A DNA stretch of 64,000 nucleotides from Ruminococcus sp. FC2018 (GTDB taxonomy: Bacteria > Bacillota > Clostridia > Oscillospirales > Ruminococcaceae). The translations under genes and the position numbers were made by a program. The DNA lies in assembly GCF_000621805.1 (NCBI RefSeq), contig NZ_JHXH01000004.1:1-64000 (forward strand). Reading direction: 5' to 3'. This document shows, piece by piece, positions 13,082 through 20,092 of this stretch. The notes under the pieces were generated by a model, which was not told where the DNA came from, searched no databases, and worked only from the letters and a program-made list of their open reading frames with translations. The first letter of the stretch is position 1. Each line of letters starts with the position of its first letter.

Positions 13082-15004
13082 ATGACGATCAAAAAAAGGC
13101 TGGTCGCAGTGGCAGCGGCTACGATGCTTGCAGTTTCAGTCTTTCCGCTTTCCGCTTTTGCCGACAAGGAAGCGAAATACGAAAAAAGGGAAGTTACTGC
13201 TTACAAGTACAGCATGGATAAGAGCGAAAAAATGCAATGCCTGTTCTTGAATGATCTGCCGGACGTTCCGTATGTAGATGTTGAGGCTTACCTTGACAGT
13301 ATATACACAAAGGATTTTACTACCTCGGCAGACGGTGATGTTTACACCGTAAGCGGAAACGGCATGACCATTGTTGCGGATACAGCTAAGGAAACGCTCA
13401 CTATCAACGGATTTGATTCAAACTTCCAGTTGAATATACTTGAGCTTGAAAAAAAGGAAGATAATCCTGAATACGTCACTGAGCCGGAGGCATCCATAGA
13501 CGGTACAGAAAAGCCGGTTTCCATTGATTATTCAAAGTACAAGATCGACCTTATAGGTGACGACGGAAAGCTGTATTTACCATTGACATCAATTTCAAAT
13601 ATTTTTGACTGCGTATACCGTCTGGCTGAATATATAAACGGCAATCTGTACTTTACATCGGTTATGTCACGGTCAGGTACGGGAAGCGGATACTATGACC
13701 GTTCACCGATCTATTTGAAAAAAGAGCGTTCACAGGCAATGATAGATTATACCTACAATGAGCTGTGCGTGTATATGGATTATTTCTTCGGCAAACCGTC
13801 CAAGGCTATAATCTCAAAGGCTATTGCGGAAAAAGGGTTCGATAAGGCACTTGATGATGATTATCCTGAGATAAAGCAGCTGCTTTTGTCAAAGAGCCGT
13901 GCTGATTTCCATCTTGGTACGCTTTTGCTGGACGATGCAACCGATGACGGCGGACATACGGCAATGTATTATGGCATATTCGGAGATTTGCAGATATTCC
14001 CTGAAGACCAGAAGGATAATCTGATCGGGGAGTATATTGTTCGGATACAGGAATCGTTAAAGGCGCAGGAGCAGATCGCAAAAATGCAGACGCCTGACAA
14101 CACTCGGGATAGGGTCCAGGCTGCAAGAGAAGAAAAGCTGAAAAATGCCACAAAGGTAAAGGAATGGCCTGAGGACGGAGTAGCTCTTTACGTTAACGGT
14201 AAAACGGCACTGTTCCAATTTGCCGGCTTTATACATCCTGTTGTTGATGATTTCGTATGGTCGCTGGATTACGCTTCTAAAAACGGCGTAAAGAATTTTG
14301 TTATAGATGTAGCTGCTAACGGAGGCGGAGAAGAAACGATCGCACACTTTATTAATGCTATGATGGCTAACAAGCAGAAAAACAACAATGCGGTCGTTAC
14401 AAAAATGCATAGTGCGCCAACCGGCAACACCATCAACACTAAATATGTATTGGACCTTGACCACAACGGTACGATAGACGATAAGGACAAGAGCGTATAC
14501 TATGATTTCAACTATGCTATACTTACGTCTAAATCATCTTTCTCAAGCGCAAATATGCTGCCATGTCTGGCAAAGGATAATGGCATACTGATCCTGGGCG
14601 AAACATCAGGCGGAGGAACTTGTATGGGAAGTCAGCATCGTTACGCTGACAGTGTTTACTTTGCAGCTGCGGGACTTTACACTATGAATCGCAAGGATGG
14701 CACGGATCTGGACGCCGGCGCAGCGGTTGATTTTGACCTCACGGCAAAGAATGCAGACGGAACCACAAGCTACCTGGGATTTTATGATTTTGCAAAGCTG
14801 GAGGAGTGCATCGACAAGTTCTACGGCGTTACACAGGAAGCTGCTCCCGAGGAAACTCCTCAGCAGGCAAAGGTAGAGCCTGCAAAGGCAGTTGTTGACA
14901 AGGATGCTGCTCCGCCGACAGGTCATGTTGGTGACACTATAACAGCTGCGGTACTTCTGATAGCTGTTGGTTCACTGGCTGTCAAGAGAAAAGACATGGA
15001 TTAA
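13082..15004 (+). CDS. Secreted S41-family peptidase with a C-terminal surface anchor
   Basis: This 640-residue extracellular serine peptidase is of the tail-specific protease family. Residues 1-27 are a signal peptide (KKRLVAVAAATMLAVSVF, cleavage after AFA). A long N-terminal domain follows. The S41 fold is recognised from about 375 onward by FVIDVAANGGGEE, then LTSKSSFSSANMLPCLA with candidate nucleophile Ser488 or Ser489, and GETSGGGTCMG. The Lys partner is not obvious. The end has PPTGHVGDT, a hydrophobic helix (AAVLLIAVGSLAV) and KRKDMD, which resembles a sortase-type sorting signal. It has its own strong promoter. Its substrate is unknown. Confidence 0.85.
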   Translation: MTIKKRLVAVAAATMLAVSVFPLSAFADKEAKYEKREVTAYKYSMDKSEKMQCLFLNDLPDVPYVDVEAYLDSIYTKDFTTSADGDVYTVSGNGMTIVADTAKETLTINGFDSNFQLNILELEKKEDNPEYVTEPEASIDGTEKPVSIDYSKYKIDLIGDDGKLYLPLTSISNIFDCVYRLAEYINGNLYFTSVMSRSGTGSGYYDRSPIYLKKERSQAMIDYTYNELCVYMDYFFGKPSKAIISKAIAEKGFDKALDDDYPEIKQLLLSKSRADFHLGTLLLDDATDDGGHTAMYYGIFGDLQIFPEDQKDNLIGEYIVRIQESLKAQEQIAKMQTPDNTRDRVQAAREEKLKNATKVKEWPEDGVALYVNGKTALFQFAGFIHPVVDDFVWSLDYASKNGVKNFVIDVAANGGGEETIAHFINAMMANKQKNNNAVVTKMHSAPTGNTINTKYVLDLDHNGTIDDKDKSVYYDFNYAILTSKSSFSSANMLPCLAKDNGILILGETSGGGTCMGSQHRYADSVYFAAAGLYTMNRKDGTDLDAGAAVDFDLTAKNADGTTSYLGFYDFAKLEECIDKFYGVTQEAAPEETPQQAKVEPAKAVVDKDAAPPTGHVGDTITAAVLLIAVGSLAVKRKDMD

Positions 15005-15330
15005 ATCTATACCGGAAAAACTTATTGACAACGGTAACAAGCCCTGCCCGGACCTATTTTGAAATGCTCCCCTTTTGTTAGACAATGTGGTATAATAGAA
15101 ATATACCAATTATGAATCTAACGAAAGGGGGCATTTTTATGCCCTTTTCAAAATCCCCCATAACGATTTCACGATAAGAAAAGCTTTATGGCGCACTAAG
15201 GTTCATGTGCGCTGCTAATGTATTTACCCGTACTTTTAAGTGAAATATACCGAGTAAATATTAAAATTCCGTAAATACTGAATTCAATTCAGTTTTGAGA
15301 TAGACTGTTCTCAAGATAAAATATCAGGGG
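15005..15330. other. Intergenic region with an inverted repeat around an extended -10 box
   Basis: There is no gene. CCCCTTTTGTTAGA (15069-15082) and TCTAACGAAAGGGG (15117-15130) are inverted repeats with one mismatch. They surround TGTGGTATAAT (15086-15096). A hairpin GGGCAT-TTTT-ATGCCC with a T-run follows (15129-15151). This could be a relic of a mobile element's end or a regulated promoter of a deleted gene. Confidence 0.45.
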
Positions 15331-15956
15331 GTGGGAACACTGGAGAAAAAAGTTAAGATCAGGCAGGTAAGAGCAGCTGAAACTCGAAAAAAATAGTTTC
15401 GGCAGCAAAAAAACTTATCACGGAAAACGGCTTTGAGAACGTATCCATCGAGGATATTGCCAAACAAGCCGAGGTATCGACAGGCTCGTTTTATACCTAT
15501 TTCAAAAAGAAAGAGGATATTATCGAGGAGCTGAATCAGTCGAACTTCTATCGCCTTGCGGAGATAACCAATGAGATGACAGAAAAGGATCTTGATGAAC
15601 GGCTGAAATACTACTGCCGTGAATTTCTGGGGGAAATAGAGCGTGTCGGGATAGAGATCTGCAGGTAGTGGATACGCAACAATATTGCTCCCGTCAGGAT
15701 AGTTATCTCGGACAAGGAGACCACGAAGTATGACCACGATCACCTTGCGATGAGGTCACTGATAGAGGAAGGTGTGAGCAGAGGCGAGCTTACAGAGAAT
15801 GTTCCCGCTGACGAACTTGCACTTTTTATCAACACACAGCTTTACGGACTTATGGTTGCTTGGTGCATGAGCGATGCTTCGGTAGTCGGCTCTGCCAAGA
15901 CCGATGCATTTTTCGATAGTATCATCAAACCGGCACTTATGCCGTACAAATTATGA
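15331..15956 (+). pseudogene. TetR-family regulator with a frameshift and a nonsense codon
   Basis: The reading begins GTGGGAACACTGGAG (15331), but the frame stops at TAG 15394-15396 because one A is missing from an A-run. In the next frame the TetR helix-turn-helix is clear: KKLITENGFENVSIEDIAKQ and AEVSTGSFYTYFKKKEDII. A second lesion, TAG at about 15668, follows ERVGIEICR. Beyond it the same frame continues to 15956 (LFINTQLYGLMVAWCMSDAS). It lies 18 bp ahead of the alcohol dehydrogenase gene and probably once controlled it. A sequencing error could explain the first lesion but not both. Confidence 0.85.
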
Positions 15957-15974
15957 TTTAACAGGAGGTACGGT

Positions 15975-17150
15975 ATGAAAGATTTTGTATTCAGCAACAC
16001 AACAAAGGTTTATTTCGGCAAGGATCAGCTCCATCATCTGAGTGAGGAGATCGCTAAGTTCGGCAAGAAAGTCCTGCTGGTTTACGGCGGCGGCTCTATC
16101 AAAAGGATCGGCTTGTACGATAAGGTGATGGCTGAACTGAAAAAGGCTGATATGACGGTGTTTGAGCTTGGCGGCGTTGAGCCTAATCCGCACCACACCA
16201 CCGTCAACAAGGGTGCTGCGCTTTGCAAAAAGGAAGGCATTGATGTACTTCTCGCAGTCGGCGGCGGCTCGACGATCGACGCAACAAAGGCTATGGCTGC
16301 AACTGCAAAATACGAGGGTGACGATTGCTGGGACATCATCACAGGCAAGGCTTTCGTGCCCGACAATCTGCCAATCGTATCGGTGCTTACCCTTTCGGCA
16401 ACGGGTTCCGAAATGGACATCGGCGGTGTTATCAGCAATGTTGAGCTTAATGAAAAGCAGCCAATTTTCGGACCGACATTAAGACCGAACGTTTCATTCC
16501 TCGATCCTACAAATACATTCAGCGTCAACGCATACCAGACCGCAAGCGGAAGTGCGGACATTATGGCGCACGTTTTTGATGTGGCATATTTCACCGATCA
16601 GGAAGAAATGGATATGCTCACCCGTATGCAGGAGGAGGTGCTGAAAACCGTAGTCAAGTACGCACCTGTCGCTATCGAAAAGCCCGATGATTACGAAGCA
16701 CGTTCCAATCTGATGTGGGCATCGAGCTGGGCGCTCAATGGTTTCTTGTTCAGCGGCATTTCTCAGGACGCTATCGCTCACATGATCGAGCATGAGCTTT
16801 CCGCTTTCTACAACATCACCCACGGTCACGGACTTGCTATTGTTATTCCGAGATGGCTGACCTATATTCTCAGCGAAAAGACAGCACCGAAGATCAAGCG
16901 TTTCGGTGTGAATGTCCTCGGTGTAGATGCGTCACTTTCCGATATGGACGGCGCAAAGGCTGCGATCAAGGCTCTGGAGAAATTCTACTTTGAGACACTC
17001 GGACTTCAGAGCCGACTGAGCGACCTGGGCATTGACGATAAGAATTTCGCACTCATGGCAAAGAAAGCCTGCAGTGCAAAGGGCAAGCTGGTCGGATTTA
17101 CAACGCTCACCCCTGCCGATGTTGAGGAGATATTCAAGATGTGCCTGTAA
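15975..17150 (+). CDS. Iron-containing alcohol dehydrogenase (NADPH-dependent butanol dehydrogenase/YqhD-like)
   Basis: This 391-residue group III alcohol dehydrogenase interconverts aldehydes and alcohols with NAD(P)H in the cytoplasm. The nucleotide-binding GGGS motifs (VYGGGSIKR, AVGGGSTID) mark the N-terminal Rossmann part. The metal ligands are seen as GSADIMAHVFD, HMIEHELSAF and NITHGHGLA. Length and motif order are normal for BdhA/YqhD-like enzymes. The ribosome site ACAGGAGG precedes ATG 15975. The TetR pseudogene upstream suggests that expression is now unregulated. Confidence 0.93.
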   Translation: MKDFVFSNTTKVYFGKDQLHHLSEEIAKFGKKVLLVYGGGSIKRIGLYDKVMAELKKADMTVFELGGVEPNPHHTTVNKGAALCKKEGIDVLLAVGGGSTIDATKAMAATAKYEGDDCWDIITGKAFVPDNLPIVSVLTLSATGSEMDIGGVISNVELNEKQPIFGPTLRPNVSFLDPTNTFSVNAYQTASGSADIMAHVFDVAYFTDQEEMDMLTRMQEEVLKTVVKYAPVAIEKPDDYEARSNLMWASSWALNGFLFSGISQDAIAHMIEHELSAFYNITHGHGLAIVIPRWLTYILSEKTAPKIKRFGVNVLGVDASLSDMDGAKAAIKALEKFYFETLGLQSRLSDLGIDDKNFALMAKKACSAKGKLVGFTTLTPADVEEIFKMCL

Positions 17151-17178
17151 TTTCTTAAAAAAACGAGGTGAGTTTGAA

Positions 17179-17274
17179 ATGATCTGTGAAGAGGAAATGG
17201 TAGATCTGCGGATCGCTGATCCGAAAAGCATTGAAGAAGGCAAAAGACTGGCGCAGCTTGCTTTGATACAGTAG
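17179..17274 (+). pseudogene. 31-codon N-terminal fragment fused to a recombinase remnant
   Basis: ATG 17179 with GAGGTGAG upstream opens MICEEEMVDLRIADPKSIEE and ends ALIQ-TAG at 17274. The same frame stays open after the stop and runs straight into recombinase remnant C. It is probably the 5' end of a deleted gene joined to the recombinase tail; the family is not recognised. Confidence 0.4.
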
Positions 17275-17439
17275 GCGGAACGCTTGTATTTCAAGCCGAA
17301 GATATCGGATTCCGACCTGCGAATGCTGGTGCAAAAGGTGCTTGTGCATCAAAACGAGGACAAGAGCCTTGATGTACAGTTTATATTCAACGGTGCATTC
17401 GAGCAGAGCGTGACAAAGTATGATGACGAACAGGCATAA
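17275..17439 (+). pseudogene. Recombinase remnant C (C-terminal 47 codons)
   Basis: PKISDSDLRMLVQKVLVHQN and the following codons, through FEQSVTKYDDEQA, are almost identical to the end of the recombinase at 5734-7308. The recombinase terminator repeat follows. Confidence 0.88.
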
Positions 17440-17485
17440 AAAGAAAGGCTGGTGCAGATCAAACTGCATCAGCCTCACTTTTTTG
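17440..17485 (+). repeat. Dispersed repeat, copy C (terminator hairpin)
   Basis: This has the same hairpin AGGCTGGTGCAG ... CTGCATCAGCCT plus T-run as copy A. The GTGGGTGCAG block that follows in copies A and B is absent. In the other direction the hairpin forms the last codons of the antiporter gene. Confidence 0.85.
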
Positions 17486-18703
17486 TCTTCTATTGTTTTC
17501 AGTACCGATATCGGTCGATAAAAGGAAAGAATAGCTGCGGTCGATTCCTAGAGCGCCAAGCGGAGCTGTGATCAGAATCGCAAGCACCGCAACTGATAAC
17601 ACTATCTTTCCGCATGGCAGACCAAGCGACAGCGGTACCGAGCCTATAGCTGCCTGCACCGTTGCTTTCGGAAGATAGGCTATCACACAGAAGAAACGTT
17701 CTTTTGTGTTAAGCTCCGTGCCAACCAGACATAAGACTACACCCACAGACCTGAAAGCGAGAGCTATGAATATCATCAGAACCGCCATACCGCCTGCCGT
17801 AAGTGTGTAGCGAACATCAACAGCAGCACCTACAAGCACGAACAGCATTATTTCGGCGGCTATCCACAGCTTGCCGAACTTTTCAGACAGTCTTGCACAA
17901 ACGCTCTTGTTGGCTTTCAGCTTCACCACGCAAGCCATAGCTACAACAGCAAGCAATCCCGACATGGCAACATAGGGCTTCACAAGATATTCAACACTCA
18001 TCAGAAAAAAGGATGTTCCGAGCAGGATAATGACCTTTGTGCTGTTTCTGATTTTGAGCTTGTTCTGGTATGATTTTTCAAAGAGAAAATAAATCAGAAG
18101 TCCGACTGCCGCACCGAGCAGAACGCCGAGAACTATGGATATGGGGATATTCAAAAAGTCAGTGACTTTTGCCGAGCCGCCCTGCGCCATCGTCACAAAT
18201 GTGGAGAACAGCACGATAACGAAGATATCATCACAGGACGCTCCTGCAAGAATCATCTGCGGAATGCTTTTCTGTGTTCCACATTTTTCTTCTATCAGTT
18301 TCACCATTCTCGGCACGACGACTGCAGGAGAGACAGCACTCAGTACCGCACCCATGACAGCTGATTCAATACGGTTCACACCGAGCAGAAGCGGAGCGAA
18401 CAGAATATATCCGACTATCTCACAGCATGCAGGAACAAATGACATCATCACAGCAGATCTGCCAACCTTCTTCAAGTCTGAAAGGTTAAGCGACAATCCA
18501 GCTTTTATCAGTATAATGATAAGTGCTATCTGCCGAAGCTCTGAGGATATGCCGAGTATTTTCGAGTCGAGCAGGTCAAGAACATATGGACTTACCACGA
18601 TTCCTACGCCAAGCATACCAATTATACGAGGCAATCCTATTTTCTCAAATATTGCAGCGGCAGACAAACCGACAAGAAAAATGACCGCAAGTGATAAAAT
18701 CAT
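17459..18703 (-). CDS. CPA2-type cation:proton antiporter under a fluoride riboswitch
   Basis: This is a polytopic membrane antiporter of about 414 residues and the Kef/NhaS type, with about 12 helices (for example LSLAVIFLVGLSAAAIF at the start and GASCDDIFVIVLFSTF with the paired Asp-Asp). ATG 18703 is the start because GGAGG lies just upstream, and the DNA before it is an RNA leader with its own promoter. Antiporters of this kind are known partners of fluoride riboswitches, so a role in fluoride or linked cation stress is inferred. The last dozen codons (NRRQKSEADAV) are read from repeat copy C, so the natural C-terminus has been replaced; the membrane core seems complete. Confidence 0.85.
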   Translation of the reverse strand: MILSLAVIFLVGLSAAAIFEKIGLPRIIGMLGVGIVVSPYVLDLLDSKILGISSELRQIALIIILIKAGLSLNLSDLKKVGRSAVMMSFVPACCEIVGYILFAPLLLGVNRIESAVMGAVLSAVSPAVVVPRMVKLIEEKCGTQKSIPQMILAGASCDDIFVIVLFSTFVTMAQGGSAKVTDFLNIPISIVLGVLLGAAVGLLIYFLFEKSYQNKLKIRNSTKVIILLGTSFFLMSVEYLVKPYVAMSGLLAVVAMACVVKLKANKSVCARLSEKFGKLWIAAEIMLFVLVGAAVDVRYTLTAGGMAVLMIFIALAFRSVGVVLCLVGTELNTKERFFCVIAYLPKATVQAAIGSVPLSLGLPCGKIVLSVAVLAILITAPLGALGIDRSYSFLLSTDIGTENNRRQKSEADAV

Positions 18704-18724
18704 AATAATACCTCCAAACAGAAT

Positions 18725-18770
18725 AAAAAAGAGCCGATAACTATTGCGTAAAACGCAGAAGTCATCAGCT
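18725..18770 (-). terminator. Riboswitch expression-platform terminator
   Basis: On the minus strand GCTGATGACT pairs with AGTTATCGGC (two G-U pairs) around an inner TGCG/CGCA stem, followed by six T. It overlaps the 3' part of the riboswitch aptamer, so ligand binding and terminator formation would compete. Confidence 0.75.
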
Positions 18771-18826
18771 TGAATAAGCGGTTTAGGTTTCCCAGGGGAG
18801 AACATCATTCCCATATCAAATTGTCT
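18740..18826 (-). promoter_or_regulatory. Fluoride riboswitch (crcB motif)
   Basis: The leader RNA contains GGGAATGATGTTCTCCC, then AAACCGCTT and AAGCTGATGACTTCT. These are the conserved elements of the crcB motif in the right order and spacing. A terminator overlaps its 3' end. In known cases fluoride binding prevents termination and switches on fluoride-protection genes. The match was judged by eye, without a covariance model. Confidence 0.8.
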
Positions 18827-18832
18827 GCATTC

Positions 18833-18861
18833 ATTATATCACGGCAGAACAAACAAGTCAA
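18833..18861 (-). promoter_or_regulatory. Promoter of the fluoride-riboswitch antiporter
   Basis: On the minus strand TTGACT (18856-18861) and TATAAT (18833-18838) are spaced by 17 bp. Transcription would begin near 18826, at the 5' edge of the riboswitch. Confidence 0.85.
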
Positions 18862-18881
18862 TAGGCAAATAAAATAATACA

Positions 18882-18911
18882 AGGCTGGTGCGTATCAGAT
18901 CACATCAGCCT
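18882..18911. repeat. Dispersed repeat, copy D (hairpin only)
   Basis: AGGCTGGTGCGTATCAGATC and the closing ACATCAGCCT match the loop variant of copy B. Neither recombinase codons nor the GTGGGTGCAG block is present. It lies just past the 3' end of the GNAT gene and may serve as its terminator. Confidence 0.7.
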
Positions 18912-18945
18912 TAATTGTTCTTCAATAATTGGCATCGCCCCGTCA

Positions 18946-19482
18946 TCATAAGACATATTCCATTTGTACATCAAACGGCTCGTTTTCAGCAATTTCACGG
19001 TTTATCTCTTCTGCGTCAACACAACCCAGTTTGCGGTATGCCGCCTGACTTTCCTTCGACGAATGTGCTGAAATATACAGTTTCTCAGCTCCTAAAAGTC
19101 TTGCTTCACGACAGATCACTCTGAAAAGACCGGTGCCTATGCCCATTCTGCGAAACGGCTGTGAAACATGAAAAAGCACAAGCTCCAGGTACTGAGCATT
19201 GCTTCCAAACAGCTTATTTGAGATCACTATGTATCCTACAATTTTTTCGCCCAGAAATGCACCGTATGCCGTCCATTCCAAACCAAGTAGTTTGCAGATG
19301 GAAGCGGCGATCTCTCTGCGTTTTTTCAGATCCCAGTCCTCAATATACTCATTGGTGACTAATTTCCATTCCTCACCTACAAACCGCCAGCATTCTTTTA
19401 CTTTCTGATATCTTATAAAGTTATCAAGAGAATATTCGTTGAAGTTCTTATCTGTTAGCTTTTCAATGACAATATTGTTCAT
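18946..19482 (-). CDS. GNAT-family N-acetyltransferase
   Basis: This 178-residue acetyltransferase starts at ATG 19482, because AGAAGG is correctly placed there and the longer in-frame extension has no ribosome site. Motif A is ELVLFHVSQPFRRMGIGTGL, with the R-R-M-G-I-G acetyl-CoA loop, followed by AEKLYISAHSSKESQAAYRK and LG. The N-terminal 60 residues are less typical. It is a single gene downstream of the tRNA-Leu unit; the substrate is unknown. Confidence 0.85.
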   Translation of the reverse strand: MNNIVIEKLTDKNFNEYSLDNFIRYQKVKECWRFVGEEWKLVTNEYIEDWDLKKRREIAASICKLLGLEWTAYGAFLGEKIVGYIVISNKLFGSNAQYLELVLFHVSQPFRRMGIGTGLFRVICREARLLGAEKLYISAHSSKESQAAYRKLGCVDAEEINREIAENEPFDVQMEYVL

Positions 19483-19507
19483 AAATACCTTCTTTCGTGT
19501 ACAAAAA

Positions 19508-19535
19508 AAGTGTTCCCGAAAAATCGAAAACACTT
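19508..19535. terminator. Hairpin between the tRNA and the GNAT gene
   Basis: AAGTGTTCCCGA-AAAA-TCGAAAACACTT has A and T tracts on both sides, so it could act in either direction. Confidence 0.45.
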
Positions 19536-19573
19536 GGATTTCTTATTCACAAAAGGATGTTAAACAAGCAAAT

Positions 19574-19625
19574 GTGAATGATAGAAGTTTCCGATTTTTC
19601 TGTTACGAATATTCATATCATTCAC
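19574..19625. repeat. Perfect 10-bp inverted repeat
   Basis: GTGAATGATA (19574-19583) and TATCATTCAC (19616-19625) are exact inverted repeats with a 32-bp spacer, 17 bp after the 3' end of the tRNA. Confidence 0.6.
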
Positions 19626-19641
19626 CTGCCTTTCTGAAATT

Positions 19642-19726
19642 TGGTGCGGGTGACAGGACTTGAACCTGCACTCCTCTCGGAAGCAGCACCTAAAACTGCC
19701 GTGTATGCCAATTTCACCACACCCGC
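19642..19726 (-). tRNA. tRNA-Leu (anticodon UAG)
   Basis: The minus strand gives an 85-nt tRNA with encoded CCA: acceptor GCGGGTG/CACCCGC, D-arm GGTGAAATTGGCA, anticodon stem GCAGT/GCTGC around TTTAGGT (anticodon TAG), a leucine-type variable arm TCCGAGAGGA and T-arm GCAGGTTCAAGTCCTGT. It reads CUA-family leucine codons. It is the last and only complete member of a small transcription unit started at 19977. Confidence 0.95.
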
Positions 19727-19793
19727 ATATTATTCCAATTATTGATTTTCAGCCTATTGGAATAGTCTGGAAAAATACCACTGTTGTAACGCT

Positions 19794-19832
19794 ACCTAAA
19801 ACTGCCGTGTATGCCAATTTCACCACACCCGC
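19794..19832 (-). repeat. 5' half copy of tRNA-Leu (39 nt)
   Basis: It is identical to the first 39 nt of the complete tRNA-Leu: acceptor 5' strand, D-arm, anticodon stem 5' strand and the loop including TAG. It then diverges completely. It lies about 68 bp upstream of the intact gene on the same strand. Confidence 0.85.
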
Positions 19833-19840
19833 ATATATTT

Positions 19841-19889
19841 TGCCGTGTATGCCCTGCTTGCGTCAGCAAGCATGTTCACACACACCCGC
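19841..19889 (-). repeat. Second broken tRNA-Leu 5' copy with a hairpin insertion
   Basis: GCGGGTGTG and GCATACACGGCA of tRNA-Leu are separated by an insertion that contains the perfect hairpin TGCTTGC-TGAC-GCAAGCA (19855-19872). It ends eight bases before the other half copy begins. Confidence 0.75.
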
Positions 19890-19948
19890 ATATTAACTTA
19901 ACGTGTCAGCCTCGTCTTTGCATACAAAATCACCAACACAGCAATGTG

Positions 19949-19977
19949 ATTATACCACAAATCCCATGGACTGTCAA
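19949..19977 (-). promoter_or_regulatory. Consensus promoter of the tRNA-Leu unit
   Basis: On the minus strand TTGACA (19972-19977) and TATAAT (19949-19954) have 17-bp spacing and a TGTGG extension before the -10. This is one of the best promoters in the window. It would transcribe both half copies before the complete tRNA. Confidence 0.85.
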
Positions 19978-20054
19978 GGGAAACATACCATTGACCGGCT
20001 GTATATTGCGACACAGCCTATATTGTCACTTACGCCAATATTATCACACGAAAA

Positions 20055-20090
20055 GAAAAGAGACCGGTTTTTACACGGTCTCTGATTTTT
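20055..20090 (-). terminator. Terminator of the SleB-like gene
   Basis: AGAGACCG-GTTTTTACA-CGGTCTCT lies three bases past the stop, with T-rich flanks on both strands. Confidence 0.75.
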
Positions 20091-20092
20091 TA

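Noticed and set aside
18704-18814. An in-frame N-terminal extension of the antiporter starting at 18814
   Set aside because: This stretch is the riboswitch and terminator RNA behind a promoter. The proper ribosome site lies before ATG 18703.
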